From the NCBI RefSeq assembly GCF_014844075.1, contig NZ_CP062165.1, positions 1,178,001-1,242,000 on the forward strand: 64,000 nt of DNA. Direction: 5' to 3'. The notes beneath the pieces were generated by a model. The model saw only the letters and a list, made by a program, of their open reading frames with translations. It ran no database searches and was not told the origin of the DNA. Below are positions 45,743 through 53,904 of the stretch, piece after piece. The translations under genes were made by a program, and so were the position numbers. This stretch comes from Paenibacillus sp. JNUCC-31. GTDB taxonomy: Bacteria > Bacillota > Bacilli > Paenibacillales > Paenibacillaceae. Every line of letters begins with the position of its first letter. Positions within the stretch are counted from its first letter, which is position 1.

Positions 45743-47627
45743 GGATTGAACGGTGCTCCTTTCGAATGGAACCTCCAATGGTAATGCTCACTCCACCAGA
45801 AAACTTGTTTACAATATGAATACGAGCTGCGGCGCCATACCATAACTTCAGTCTGATCCAAATGTTCCGGAGGCCCATCCCGCCCATCTCCAGCTCAGGC
45901 ATGCGCTCCCATTCCTGTGATTTCTTCATGTATTGCTGTATGGCGCTAAGCGCCTCGGGTTCCATACCAGGTCCGTTATCTTCTACTGTTATTTGCCATG
46001 CCTTTGCTATCATGTCCAGTTCTCCAATGATATGTATCCTCCAGGGTGGCGTATCCCCAAGTCCATACTTCATGACATTTTCCAATAGAGGCTGAATCAG
46101 AAGCATCGGAACCTGAATGTCTTTCATTGCGTCAGGGATACGAAATTCATAGACCAGATCATCTTCAAACCGGATTTTCATACACTCCAGGTATCGTTCG
46201 CAATAGTCGATTTCTTTGGATAATGGGACGCCGTTTTTGTTCGGAGCCGAGATATAACGCAGCATGGAAGCAATATGACCACAGAACGCAACAATCTGTC
46301 CATTCATGCCTTCTTCCGCCATAATACTGATGTTCGTAATGTTGTTATACAGAAAGTGAGGATTCATCTGGGACTGCAAGGCCAGCAATCTGGCATCGGT
46401 CTCCTGTGATTTGATGGCCATCATATCCTGAAAAGACTGTACAAGCTGTTGATTCAGTCTGATAAATGTATCATTCAGTTCATCCATCTCGCGGATGGAA
46501 CCCGGGCGATCCAGCTTAAACAACTGACCCGAGTCCTCACCTGTGGTTAGATCATGCACACCAGTTTTCTGAATAATACGCTGCAAACGATGGAGCGGCA
46601 AAGTGACACGCTTCGAGATCAGGTAGGAGAGAAGCAGAATAAGCATCAATGTACCCAAAGTAGCCCCCATAAACAGAAGAGCCATGCGATTCAGATTTGC
46701 AAAAAGGGACTGCTTGGACTGCATAACGACAACAGTCCATCCTGTCTCCTGTGAGGTGGTGTATGTCATCATCTGTTTCGAATTCCCATACGGATCAGCA
46801 ATTTCCTGCATCGTTCCTGATGCCTCGTCACCATTACGAACTCTCTCTACAACGTAGGCGCTGTTTTCAATCAACTCTCGATCATCAGAAGCAAAAGGAT
46901 ATAATAGTGTATTGCGCTCGTCCATCACATAAATCCGAAGATCACCCTGACCACCCTGGACTTCATTCAAATGCTGGAACAAGGTACCCGCATCCTGCAG
47001 AATCTCAACTACTCCCTGACTGACGTAATTCCCGTCTTTGTATACGCGAGTGAGAGAGATATACGGATTCCCGGACTTCCCCTCCTCTGTAGGCATAGGC
47101 AGACTTCCCCCATCCAACAGCCGGATGACCCGCCAGCCGCTCCTCTCCCACGTTTCCTCGTACCATGGTCGTTGAGTGAGGTCTACCGACATTTGACCGT
47201 TAAAAGCCCCTGCCCCCAACATTTTTCCATTCATGTCATAGATATTCGCCTGTTTCGCCGTGTTCGAGCTGCTAATAATCGCCAGAATGACATCAATCAA
47301 TGTCGTTGTATCCTTGTAAAATGCCGGATCACTCCCCAGTGTCTGTTCACTGTCCTCCGCTGGAGACAAATAATGACTGAAATGTTCTTTCACCAGATTG
47401 GAATACACAATATTCATGGAGAAATTGTTCATTTTAACAATCTCTTGGTCCAGATTGCCTACCATCGATACCCCCAGTTGCTTCTGCTGCTCCTCACTAC
47501 GATTACGGATATCGCTTGCGAGAAAAACATACAGAAGGCCTGCCACAATGAGCGAAAAGATTATAAACACCGCAGAGTAATAGGCAAACAGACTTTGCTG
47601 AAGCGTTCTAAAGCGATAACGAACCAT
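45726..47627 (-). CDS. Sensor histidine kinase, YesM type
   Basis: 633 residues from the ATG at 47627 with GAGGTG upstream. Two membrane helices (about 14-35 and 320-342) flank a dCache-like extracellular sensor of about 280 residues. The HAMP region follows (ISKRVTLPLHRLQRIIQKTG), then the His_kinase domain LQSQMNPHFLYNNI with the phosphorylated His, and the ATPase domain ENVMKYGLG and DNGPGM. YesM kinases sense sugars or oligosaccharides. The stop overlaps the response-regulator start. Confidence 0.93.
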   Translation of the reverse strand: MVRYRFRTLQQSLFAYYSAVFIIFSLIVAGLLYVFLASDIRNRSEEQQKQLGVSMVGNLDQEIVKMNNFSMNIVYSNLVKEHFSHYLSPAEDSEQTLGSDPAFYKDTTTLIDVILAIISSSNTAKQANIYDMNGKMLGAGAFNGQMSVDLTQRPWYEETWERSGWRVIRLLDGGSLPMPTEEGKSGNPYISLTRVYKDGNYVSQGVVEILQDAGTLFQHLNEVQGGQGDLRIYVMDERNTLLYPFASDDRELIENSAYVVERVRNGDEASGTMQEIADPYGNSKQMMTYTTSQETGWTVVVMQSKQSLFANLNRMALLFMGATLGTLMLILLLSYLISKRVTLPLHRLQRIIQKTGVHDLTTGEDSGQLFKLDRPGSIREMDELNDTFIRLNQQLVQSFQDMMAIKSQETDARLLALQSQMNPHFLYNNITNISIMAEEGMNGQIVAFCGHIASMLRYISAPNKNGVPLSKEIDYCERYLECMKIRFEDDLVYEFRIPDAMKDIQVPMLLIQPLLENVMKYGLGDTPPWRIHIIGELDMIAKAWQITVEDNGPGMEPEALSAIQQYMKKSQEWERMPELEMGGMGLRNIWIRLKLWYGAAARIHIVNKFSGGVSITIGGSIRKEHRSIHDDDV

Positions 47628-47806
47628 CTCACACCTCATCCTCTTGACTTAAGTCTATTGCGTCATTCGAAAATGTCCACTCAACAGAACGCTTTTGTCT
47701 ATTGAGCACATTCGTCGTTCACAGTAAAGTTATCCACATAAGAATACGCTTACATCAAGCGTTTCGGCAAGTGTCAATTATTCTTTTTATTCTGGGAGGT
47801 TCAATC

Positions 47807-49108
47807 ATGAGAAAACGATTTCTATTTACCTTCGCAAGTGTGCTGCTGCTCTCCACCCTGCTGCTTGCCGGATGCAACTCCGGTAAAAATGCGGACGGCA
47901 ATGGCAAGGTAACACTCACCTTCGGAACAAGCCAGTCTGGTATTCCACGTACAGGGATCATGCAGACGATGGCTAAGGAGTATGAGCAGGAAACTGGCGT
48001 CAAAATTGACTTTCAGGTGGTACCTGACGCCCAGTGGCGTGACTTGATCAAGGTGAAGCTCGCCTCCGGTGAAGCTCCTGATATTTTCAACGTTGATGTG
48101 GACCCGCTTAGCATGCCTGCCAACGTAAGGCCGGAAGAAAACGCGATTGATCTGACCAAGGAAGAATTTACGGGTCGCATGTCGGAGGAGATTTTACCAA
48201 CAGTCAGTCACAAGGACAAGGTATATGGCGTTTCTTTTGCACCAACAAAAATCTGGTATGTGTACTATAACAAACGCATCTTTGAAGAGCTTGGCATTGA
48301 GCCGCCAACTTCATATGCAGAATTCAAGGCGATCAGCCAGAAAATCAAGGAAAAAGACATCATCCCTTTCTATCAGGCACCTGCCAGTGGATGGTATCAA
48401 GTTCTGCCTTTGTTCGAAACGGGGCCTAACTATGAGCAGTCTGCGCCGGGAACGTATGAGAAGCTGAACAACAATGAGATGAAAGTCGAAGATTTGACGC
48501 AGCTCAAGACGGTCATTGAACAGTTGAAAGAATTTGCGGACCTCGGCTATTTCGGCAAGGATTTCCTATCCAATACCGTTGAAGCGGGAATCGAGGCCTT
48601 CGGTCAGGAGAAAGCAGCAATGCTGCTGCGGGTACCAGGTACGGAGAAGGAAGTTTCCGAGGCTTATCCGGCGATGGCGGACAATATGGGATTCTTCGTC
48701 ATGCCATGGGGAGACAACCAGACCATTGGTGTGAACCCGGGTGGTTCAGCAGCCATGTTTGGCAACAAAAACAGCAAACATCCTGAGGAAGTACTGAAAT
48801 TCTTCCGCTGGATTACGGAGCATGATCATCTGCAGCGTGTCTTTGATGAAGGTGAAGGCAATCTGACGATCTGCTGGCCAGAAATCGAACCGAAGCTGAC
48901 GCAGGATTATATCGATTATGAGAAAAATCATGAAAAGGGTACGGTGATGCAGGCAGCCGTGAAGTACATTGATCCGCAATGGATGGATATCGGCAAGGAT
49001 CTTTCGGGCATGTTCGCCGGAGCAATGACCCCGGATCAAATAATGCAGAATATTGATAAACGCCGGGCCGAGCAAGCCAAAGTGCTGAAGGATGAAGCGT
49101 GGCAATAA
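47807..49108 (+). CDS. Carbohydrate ABC transporter, substrate-binding lipoprotein
   Basis: 433 residues from the ATG at 47807 with GGGAGG upstream (the frame is open to 47702). The signal peptide ends in the lipobox LLAGC, so Cys is lipidated. The binding protein has the extracellular solute-binding protein family 1 layout: LTFGTSQSGIPRTGIMQTMA, FAPTKIWYVYYNKRIFEELG, GVNPGGSAAMFGNKN. The sugar is unknown. It is divergent from the YesMN-type genes and is followed by two permeases, the usual arrangement. Confidence 0.93.
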   Translation: MRKRFLFTFASVLLLSTLLLAGCNSGKNADGNGKVTLTFGTSQSGIPRTGIMQTMAKEYEQETGVKIDFQVVPDAQWRDLIKVKLASGEAPDIFNVDVDPLSMPANVRPEENAIDLTKEEFTGRMSEEILPTVSHKDKVYGVSFAPTKIWYVYYNKRIFEELGIEPPTSYAEFKAISQKIKEKDIIPFYQAPASGWYQVLPLFETGPNYEQSAPGTYEKLNNNEMKVEDLTQLKTVIEQLKEFADLGYFGKDFLSNTVEAGIEAFGQEKAAMLLRVPGTEKEVSEAYPAMADNMGFFVMPWGDNQTIGVNPGGSAAMFGNKNSKHPEEVLKFFRWITEHDHLQRVFDEGEGNLTICWPEIEPKLTQDYIDYEKNHEKGTVMQAAVKYIDPQWMDIGKDLSGMFAGAMTPDQIMQNIDKRRAEQAKVLKDEAWQ

Positions 49109-49212
49109 CAGCGTATATGCCGGGTAACCTATAATATAAGGCTGACCAGCGTTGCATACAACGGGCATCGCCCGCTCATGGATGTTGGCAGGAAGGACAG
49201 GTGTAACGGATT

Positions 49213-50085
49213 ATGAATGCGAACAAGATCTATCCCTGGTATTTCTCATCCGGAGCGATTGTATTATATCTACTGTTCATCGTCGCTCCCGCCCTGCTGG
49301 GCATCTACTATTCCTTCACCGACTGGAACAGCTACAGTTCGGAGAAGAACTTTATAGGCCTGGAACATTTCCGCACCATTCTGGCGGGTGATCCAACGTA
49401 TTTACTTTTTATTAAGAATACAGTACTTTTTACCCTCATTACCTCCATCGCCAAGACGGTACTGGGTCTCTTCCTTGCCCTGCTGCTAGTCAGCGGTGTA
49501 AAGGCCGCCAATCTGCATCGGATGATCATTTTTTCACCCCAGGTGCTGTCATTCCTGATCGTCGGCCTGGTATTCAAAAGCCTGCTAGATCCCAACAACG
49601 GGTTCGTTAACGTGACGCTGCGTTCGCTCGGTCTGGACGTTCTGGCCCAGAACTGGCTGGGCTCACTGACCTGGGCCATGCCATCCATCATGGCGGTGGA
49701 TACGTGGAAAGGGATGGGGTACATCATGGTCCTGTTCATCGCCGGACTGCTCGCCATTCCTCGTGATTATTATGAAGCGGCATCCATTGATGGTGCCGGC
49801 TTCGGGCAGAAGCTGTTTCGGATCACCATTCCGATGCTGATGCCTACAATCACGATCGCCACGGTGCTTAATATTACGTACGGGCTGCGGGTATTCGATG
49901 CCGTATACGTGCTGACTAACGGTGGGCCAGGCAACGCTACAGATGTGATTAACACAGCGGTGTATTCCTCTTTTGCGAAAGGCTATTGGGGACTCGGCAG
50001 TGCGTTATCCACGATTCTGTTTGTCATTATGGCGATCATCTCCTTCTTCATCATCCGCTTGATGAACCGAAAGGTGGAATTCTAG
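49213..50085 (+). CDS. ABC transporter permease, MalF-like
   Basis: 290 residues with six membrane helices and the permease signature EAASIDGAGFGQKLFRITIP (EAA loop). The start, 104 bases after the substrate-binding gene, follows AGGA-type sequence and continues NANKIYPWYFSSGAIVLYLL. It forms the membrane pore with the next permease. No ATPase is encoded here; carbohydrate importers of this type usually borrow a shared MsmX-like ATPase. Confidence 0.93.
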   Translation: MNANKIYPWYFSSGAIVLYLLFIVAPALLGIYYSFTDWNSYSSEKNFIGLEHFRTILAGDPTYLLFIKNTVLFTLITSIAKTVLGLFLALLLVSGVKAANLHRMIIFSPQVLSFLIVGLVFKSLLDPNNGFVNVTLRSLGLDVLAQNWLGSLTWAMPSIMAVDTWKGMGYIMVLFIAGLLAIPRDYYEAASIDGAGFGQKLFRITIPMLMPTITIATVLNITYGLRVFDAVYVLTNGGPGNATDVINTAVYSSFAKGYWGLGSALSTILFVIMAIISFFIIRLMNRKVEF

Positions 50086-50910
50086 ATGCGAGTGAAAAAA
50101 CAGCTGGTTTCCATCGGATTAAATGTACTCGCCTGGCTGCTTAGCCTGGTGGTATTGATTCCTTTTGTCGTCATTGTCCTGAATTCATTCAAGTCCGATG
50201 CTGAAGCCAAAGTACTAAAACTGACCCTACCTGAGAAGTTTGTCTTTGAAAATTATAAAATCGTCTATGAACAGGGACATTTGGGAGGTTCCTTTTTCAA
50301 CAGTCTGCTGCATTCAACGGCTTCTTCTCTGCTGCTCGTGTTTGTGGTCGCGTTCTCGGCCTTTACATTGTCGCGCAATCATTCGAAGTTCAGTCAGTTC
50401 CTGTACTTCTTCCTGATTCTCGGCATCACACTGCCGCTCAATTACATCCCTTTAATGGAAGTGATGAAATCCCTGGGCATGATTAATTCGCATGTGGGCA
50501 TGATTCTGCTGTACACAGCGATGGGCATTCCGATCTCGCTATTCATCACGTATGCGTTTGTATCCAATATTCCAAAAGAACTGGATGAGGCAGCCATAAT
50601 GGACGGGTGCAACGGGATCAAGCTGTTTCTCAGAATTATCGTGCCTCTGTTAACCTCTGTACTGGTGACGGTGTTTGTTCTTAATTTCCTGAGTGTCTGG
50701 AATGAATTTACCGCCCCGCTCTACATGCTCAATACCGTCGAGATGTGGCCGATGACACTGGCTGTATATAACTTCTTCGGACAGTTCAGTGCTCAGTGGA
50801 ATCTGGTGAGCGCGGATATCGTGCTTACTTCCCTGCCTGTGTTGATTGTGTTCCTGATTGGGCAAAAATATATTGTCGGCGGCCTCACTTCCGGGGCAGT
50901 GAAGGGATAA
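50086..50910 (+). CDS. ABC transporter permease, MalG-like
   Basis: 274 residues, six membrane helices, EAA loop DEAAIMDGCNGIKLFLRIIV. It begins the base after the previous stop, with an upstream GAAAGGTGG site. Partner of the MalF-like permease and the substrate-binding lipoprotein. No glycoside hydrolase is encoded with this importer within the window. Confidence 0.93.
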   Translation: MRVKKQLVSIGLNVLAWLLSLVVLIPFVVIVLNSFKSDAEAKVLKLTLPEKFVFENYKIVYEQGHLGGSFFNSLLHSTASSLLLVFVVAFSAFTLSRNHSKFSQFLYFFLILGITLPLNYIPLMEVMKSLGMINSHVGMILLYTAMGIPISLFITYAFVSNIPKELDEAAIMDGCNGIKLFLRIIVPLLTSVLVTVFVLNFLSVWNEFTAPLYMLNTVEMWPMTLAVYNFFGQFSAQWNLVSADIVLTSLPVLIVFLIGQKYIVGGLTSGAVKG

Positions 50911-50970
50911 GATCACTTGAATGACGATATCCCAAACCTTTTTTATAAAAAACTGCTGACTTCACAGTCA

Positions 50971-51045
50971 AAAAGCCCTTGTCTGCAAAGCATGTGTGTC
51001 TGGTTCTTCAACCAGACCGTTCACCTGCTTCGGACGAGGGCTTTC
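50971..51045. terminator. Bidirectional structured terminator
   Basis: AAAGCCCTTGTC pairs with GGACGAGGGCTTT around a branched loop containing a second hairpin (TCTGGT/ACCAGA). It ends the importer operon and the converging MFS gene; an A-run lies on the far side. Confidence 0.8.
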
Positions 51046-51083
51046 GCTGTGGAGATCTTTAACCGTCACACATTCATTCTGAA

Positions 51084-52409
51084 TTAATCGTGCGCCAAAC
51101 CGACAGAATCGGGCGGAGCGATGTCGGTGTCTTGCTCCAACGACTTGATCATTTTCAAACGGGATGTAATAAGCGCGATCAAAATAACGAAGAGACCCGC
51201 AATGATGAACAGCAGGGCAATGCCTCTTCCCGGCCCTGTTCCAATGATCTGACCAATGGAAGACGCCAGCGCTCCACCCTCCATCATCAGTGGATTAAAC
51301 ACATGGTCAGCCAGAAATCCAGCCAAACTGTATGCTATCACGAACCCGAGCTGTGACAGAATACCAATAATGCCCCATACCCTACCCTGTTTTTCGTTGG
51401 CAATATTGTTTCGTACCAGCACATCTGCGCTCATGTTGACAAACGGCAGTGAAGACAGAAATAGAAAGCCTGCGAAAATAATAAAATAAATGTTGGTGGA
51501 TACACCCAGAAGTGAGAAGGACAAGCCGCACAAAATCAGCCCCATCACAAGCACACTTGCGTATTTCTTCGTCATTGTAAAAATACCGATACACAAGCTG
51601 CTGATCAGCATGCCGATAGCGCTCACGGACTGAAACGTTCCAAGTGTCTTCGCATCCGTAAAGGACAGCAGCATCGGGCCAATAAGTGTCTCCAGGAATC
51701 CCAGATAGAAGGTGACCAGAGAAATAATCATGACAAGCAGCAGTACTCCCTTGTTGGTTACAACTTCCCTCCAGCCCTCCTGAATATCAGTCATCCAGTT
51801 TTTGTCTTCTTTATTCTCTCGCTCAACCTTCATGCTCTTCCGAATGACCAGCACAGCCAAAATAGCAACCAGGAATGTCAGAATGTTAATGACCAGAATA
51901 ACTTCAATGGTTGTTATACTAAGCAGAATACCCGCAATGATCGGTGAAAAGAGAAACTTCGAGGATTCAGCCAGCTGCACCAGCCCGCTTCCTTTGGAGA
52001 ACTGATCTTTATCCAGCAAGTCGGTGGCAGAGGCCTTATATGCCGGGCTTTGCAGTGCGGAAAACACAGAACTAAAGGCCACTCCCACATAGATATGCCA
52101 TAACTGGATATCACCCGTAAGCATAATCGACAGAATGAAAATCAAACCCGCCGCCGATCCCAGGTCGCCGATGATCATCATGGTTCGACGGTCGAACCGA
52201 TCAGCCAGCACACCTCCAATCGGTCGAAGCAGGATGTTCGGCAGAAACGTGAACAAGGTGATCAGCGCAACACTTGTTGCGGTATTCGTTTTTTCGAAGG
52301 CATATACCCCCAGCGAGAAGGCTGTAAGACCAATCCCGATCATGGAGATAAGCTGACCGAACCATACAACCAGAAATTTCCGAAATGATTTTTGAACGGT
52401 ATGTTCCAT
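51084..52409 (-). CDS. MFS transporter
   Basis: 441 residues, twelve membrane helices, DHA-like layout. MFS motif A GVLADRFDRRTMMI is after helix 2, and a repeat at GIFTMTKKYASVLVM is after helix 8. The ATG at 52409 follows AAAGGAG (a GTG at 52418 is worse). It is preceded by a tetR gene 20 bases upstream, so it is probably controlled by that repressor. The exported compound is unknown. Confidence 0.9.
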   Translation of the reverse strand: MEHTVQKSFRKFLVVWFGQLISMIGIGLTAFSLGVYAFEKTNTATSVALITLFTFLPNILLRPIGGVLADRFDRRTMMIIGDLGSAAGLIFILSIMLTGDIQLWHIYVGVAFSSVFSALQSPAYKASATDLLDKDQFSKGSGLVQLAESSKFLFSPIIAGILLSITTIEVILVINILTFLVAILAVLVIRKSMKVERENKEDKNWMTDIQEGWREVVTNKGVLLLVMIISLVTFYLGFLETLIGPMLLSFTDAKTLGTFQSVSAIGMLISSLCIGIFTMTKKYASVLVMGLILCGLSFSLLGVSTNIYFIIFAGFLFLSSLPFVNMSADVLVRNNIANEKQGRVWGIIGILSQLGFVIAYSLAGFLADHVFNPLMMEGGALASSIGQIIGTGPGRGIALLFIIAGLFVILIALITSRLKMIKSLEQDTDIAPPDSVGLAHD

Positions 52410-52429
52410 GGATAGCACTCCTTTCTTGG

Positions 52430-53065
52430 TTAAGCTTGATGTGGAAAATAAAGACGGGTGACGTAGGCAAAGCTTCCTTTTTCTGCTCCCAGAACACGTT
52501 CCATAATATGCGTGAAGGCTTCAACCTTTTGTTGGAGTTCTTCCTCCTCCCATTGAAAGATGCCTCGATCCAGCAAAAATTGGGACGATACGAGCAGAAA
52601 TTCGATGGATTCCTTGGGGCTAGGTGTATGAAACACCCCTTCCTGAATGCCCTGCTCCACCACTTCAGCCAAGATCGGACTTAACCGAATTACCGTCTCC
52701 ACGAGACTCTTTTGGTGCATCTCCACATTATGGACACTGTGCAATTGCTCGATGAGATCATGCTTTCTGTCGTCAGGCTGATTCTGTGCCATCATGATTC
52801 GAAAAATTTTGTCATGGGCGTTCAGTTTGGGATCGGATACCACGCGCTTGGCTGATGCCTCGCCGCTGAGAATAAAACGCATGACGATGGCATTCATAAC
52901 CTCTTCCTTGGACTGAAAATAATAATAAAATGTGCCCTTGGCAATGTTGCACGCCTGGAGAATATCCATCACCGTTGCTTTGGTATATCCCTTGGTCACG
53001 AACAGAATCTCGGCCGCATCCAAAATCTCGTTTCTTCGTTCTTCCGGGTTTTTTATCACTCTCAT
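52430..53065 (-). CDS. TetR-family transcriptional regulator
   Basis: 211 residues from the ATG at 53065, which has GGAGG 7 bases upstream; a longer frame to 53113 overlaps the operator. The N-terminal helix-turn-helix is EILDAAEILFVTKGYTKATV followed by MDILQACNIAKGTFYYYFQS (about residues 25-50). The C-terminal ligand-binding half is variable. Its likely operator is the 15 bp palindrome at 53087-53101. It probably represses itself and the MFS gene, and perhaps the ABC genes upstream. Confidence 0.93.
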   Translation of the reverse strand: MRVIKNPEERRNEILDAAEILFVTKGYTKATVMDILQACNIAKGTFYYYFQSKEEVMNAIVMRFILSGEASAKRVVSDPKLNAHDKIFRIMMAQNQPDDRKHDLIEQLHSVHNVEMHQKSLVETVIRLSPILAEVVEQGIQEGVFHTPSPKESIEFLLVSSQFLLDRGIFQWEEEELQQKVEAFTHIMERVLGAEKGSFAYVTRLYFPHQA

Positions 53066-53086
53066 ATCCTGGCCTCCGATACGTTC

Positions 53087-53101
53087 GACCGACTGTCGGT
53101 C
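53087..53101. promoter_or_regulatory. Palindromic operator for the TetR regulator
   Basis: GACCGAC-T-GTCGGTC, a perfect 7 bp inverted repeat between the ABC ATPase gene and tetR. GACCG-type palindromes are typical TetR-family sites. Confidence 0.75.
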
Positions 53102-53124
53102 TATTGTAGTCATGAAGTACTTTT

Positions 53125-53892
53125 TTAGAACCCCATTTCAGTCAACCATTTCGCCAGATGGCTTTCCCTTGCTTTCAGATCCTGACGTTCTCTTGCATAT
53201 TTTCCGATATTTTTGTCTGCAACCAGTTTGCCGTCCATCATAAACAGCACACGTTCCGATCTGGCAGCAACTTTGACATCATGGGTTACGAGCAAAATGG
53301 TTGTACCTGCTGCATTAATATCGCCCAGAATATCCATAATTTCATACGTCGATTTGGAATTCAGCGCCCCTGTCGGTTCATCTCCGAATAGAATATCCGG
53401 ATTATTAATAAGCGCACGGCAGATGGCAATCCGCTGCAGCTGTCCTCCAGAGGCTTGGGTGATGTTATGCTGGGCCAGCCCGTCAATCCCCATTTTTTTC
53501 ATCAGTGACATCGCCCGTGTATTGATCGTTTCTCTGCTGCTGTTCTTGGCGAGATATGCGGACAGTACGATATTGTCCAACAGATTCAGATTCTTGAGCA
53601 GATGAATATTTTGAAAAATGAACCCCATCTTGGTCAGACGCAGACTTGCCAGGTCTCTCTCCTGAAATGCGGATATTTTTTTGCCATTAAAATAGACGCT
53701 GCCCGCACTAATCTGATCCATGCCGCTGATGTTGTACAATAACGTGGACTTGCCTGAGCCGGACGGGCCCATGACGGAAACAAACTCTCCCTTTTTTAAT
53801 TGAAGGTTGATATCTTTCAGGATGCTATGTTCTTCATTCTCGCCGATCGCTACGGATTTATTCACTTCTTTGGCTTCAACTATCGTTGTCAT
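53125..53892 (-). CDS. ABC transporter ATP-binding protein, MacB/BceA type
   Basis: 255 residues. Walker A is VMGPSGSGKSTLLYNI, the Q-loop GFIFQNIHLL, the signature QASGGQLQRIAIC, Walker B PDILFGDEPTGAL and the H-loop LVTHDVKVAA. The partner permease is the FtsX-like protein directly upstream, 12 bases apart. Such pairs export peptides or antibiotics, or act in lipoprotein release or antimicrobial resistance. The substrate cannot be told. Confidence 0.95.
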   Translation of the reverse strand: MTTIVEAKEVNKSVAIGENEEHSILKDINLQLKKGEFVSVMGPSGSGKSTLLYNISGMDQISAGSVYFNGKKISAFQERDLASLRLTKMGFIFQNIHLLKNLNLLDNIVLSAYLAKNSSRETINTRAMSLMKKMGIDGLAQHNITQASGGQLQRIAICRALINNPDILFGDEPTGALNSKSTYEIMDILGDINAAGTTILLVTHDVKVAARSERVLFMMDGKLVADKNIGKYARERQDLKARESHLAKWLTEMGF

Positions 53893-53904
53893 CGTTAATC
53901 CTCC

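Noticed and set aside
46971..47705. 244-codon plus-strand frame
   Set aside because: Antisense to the histidine kinase gene; no domain or start signal.
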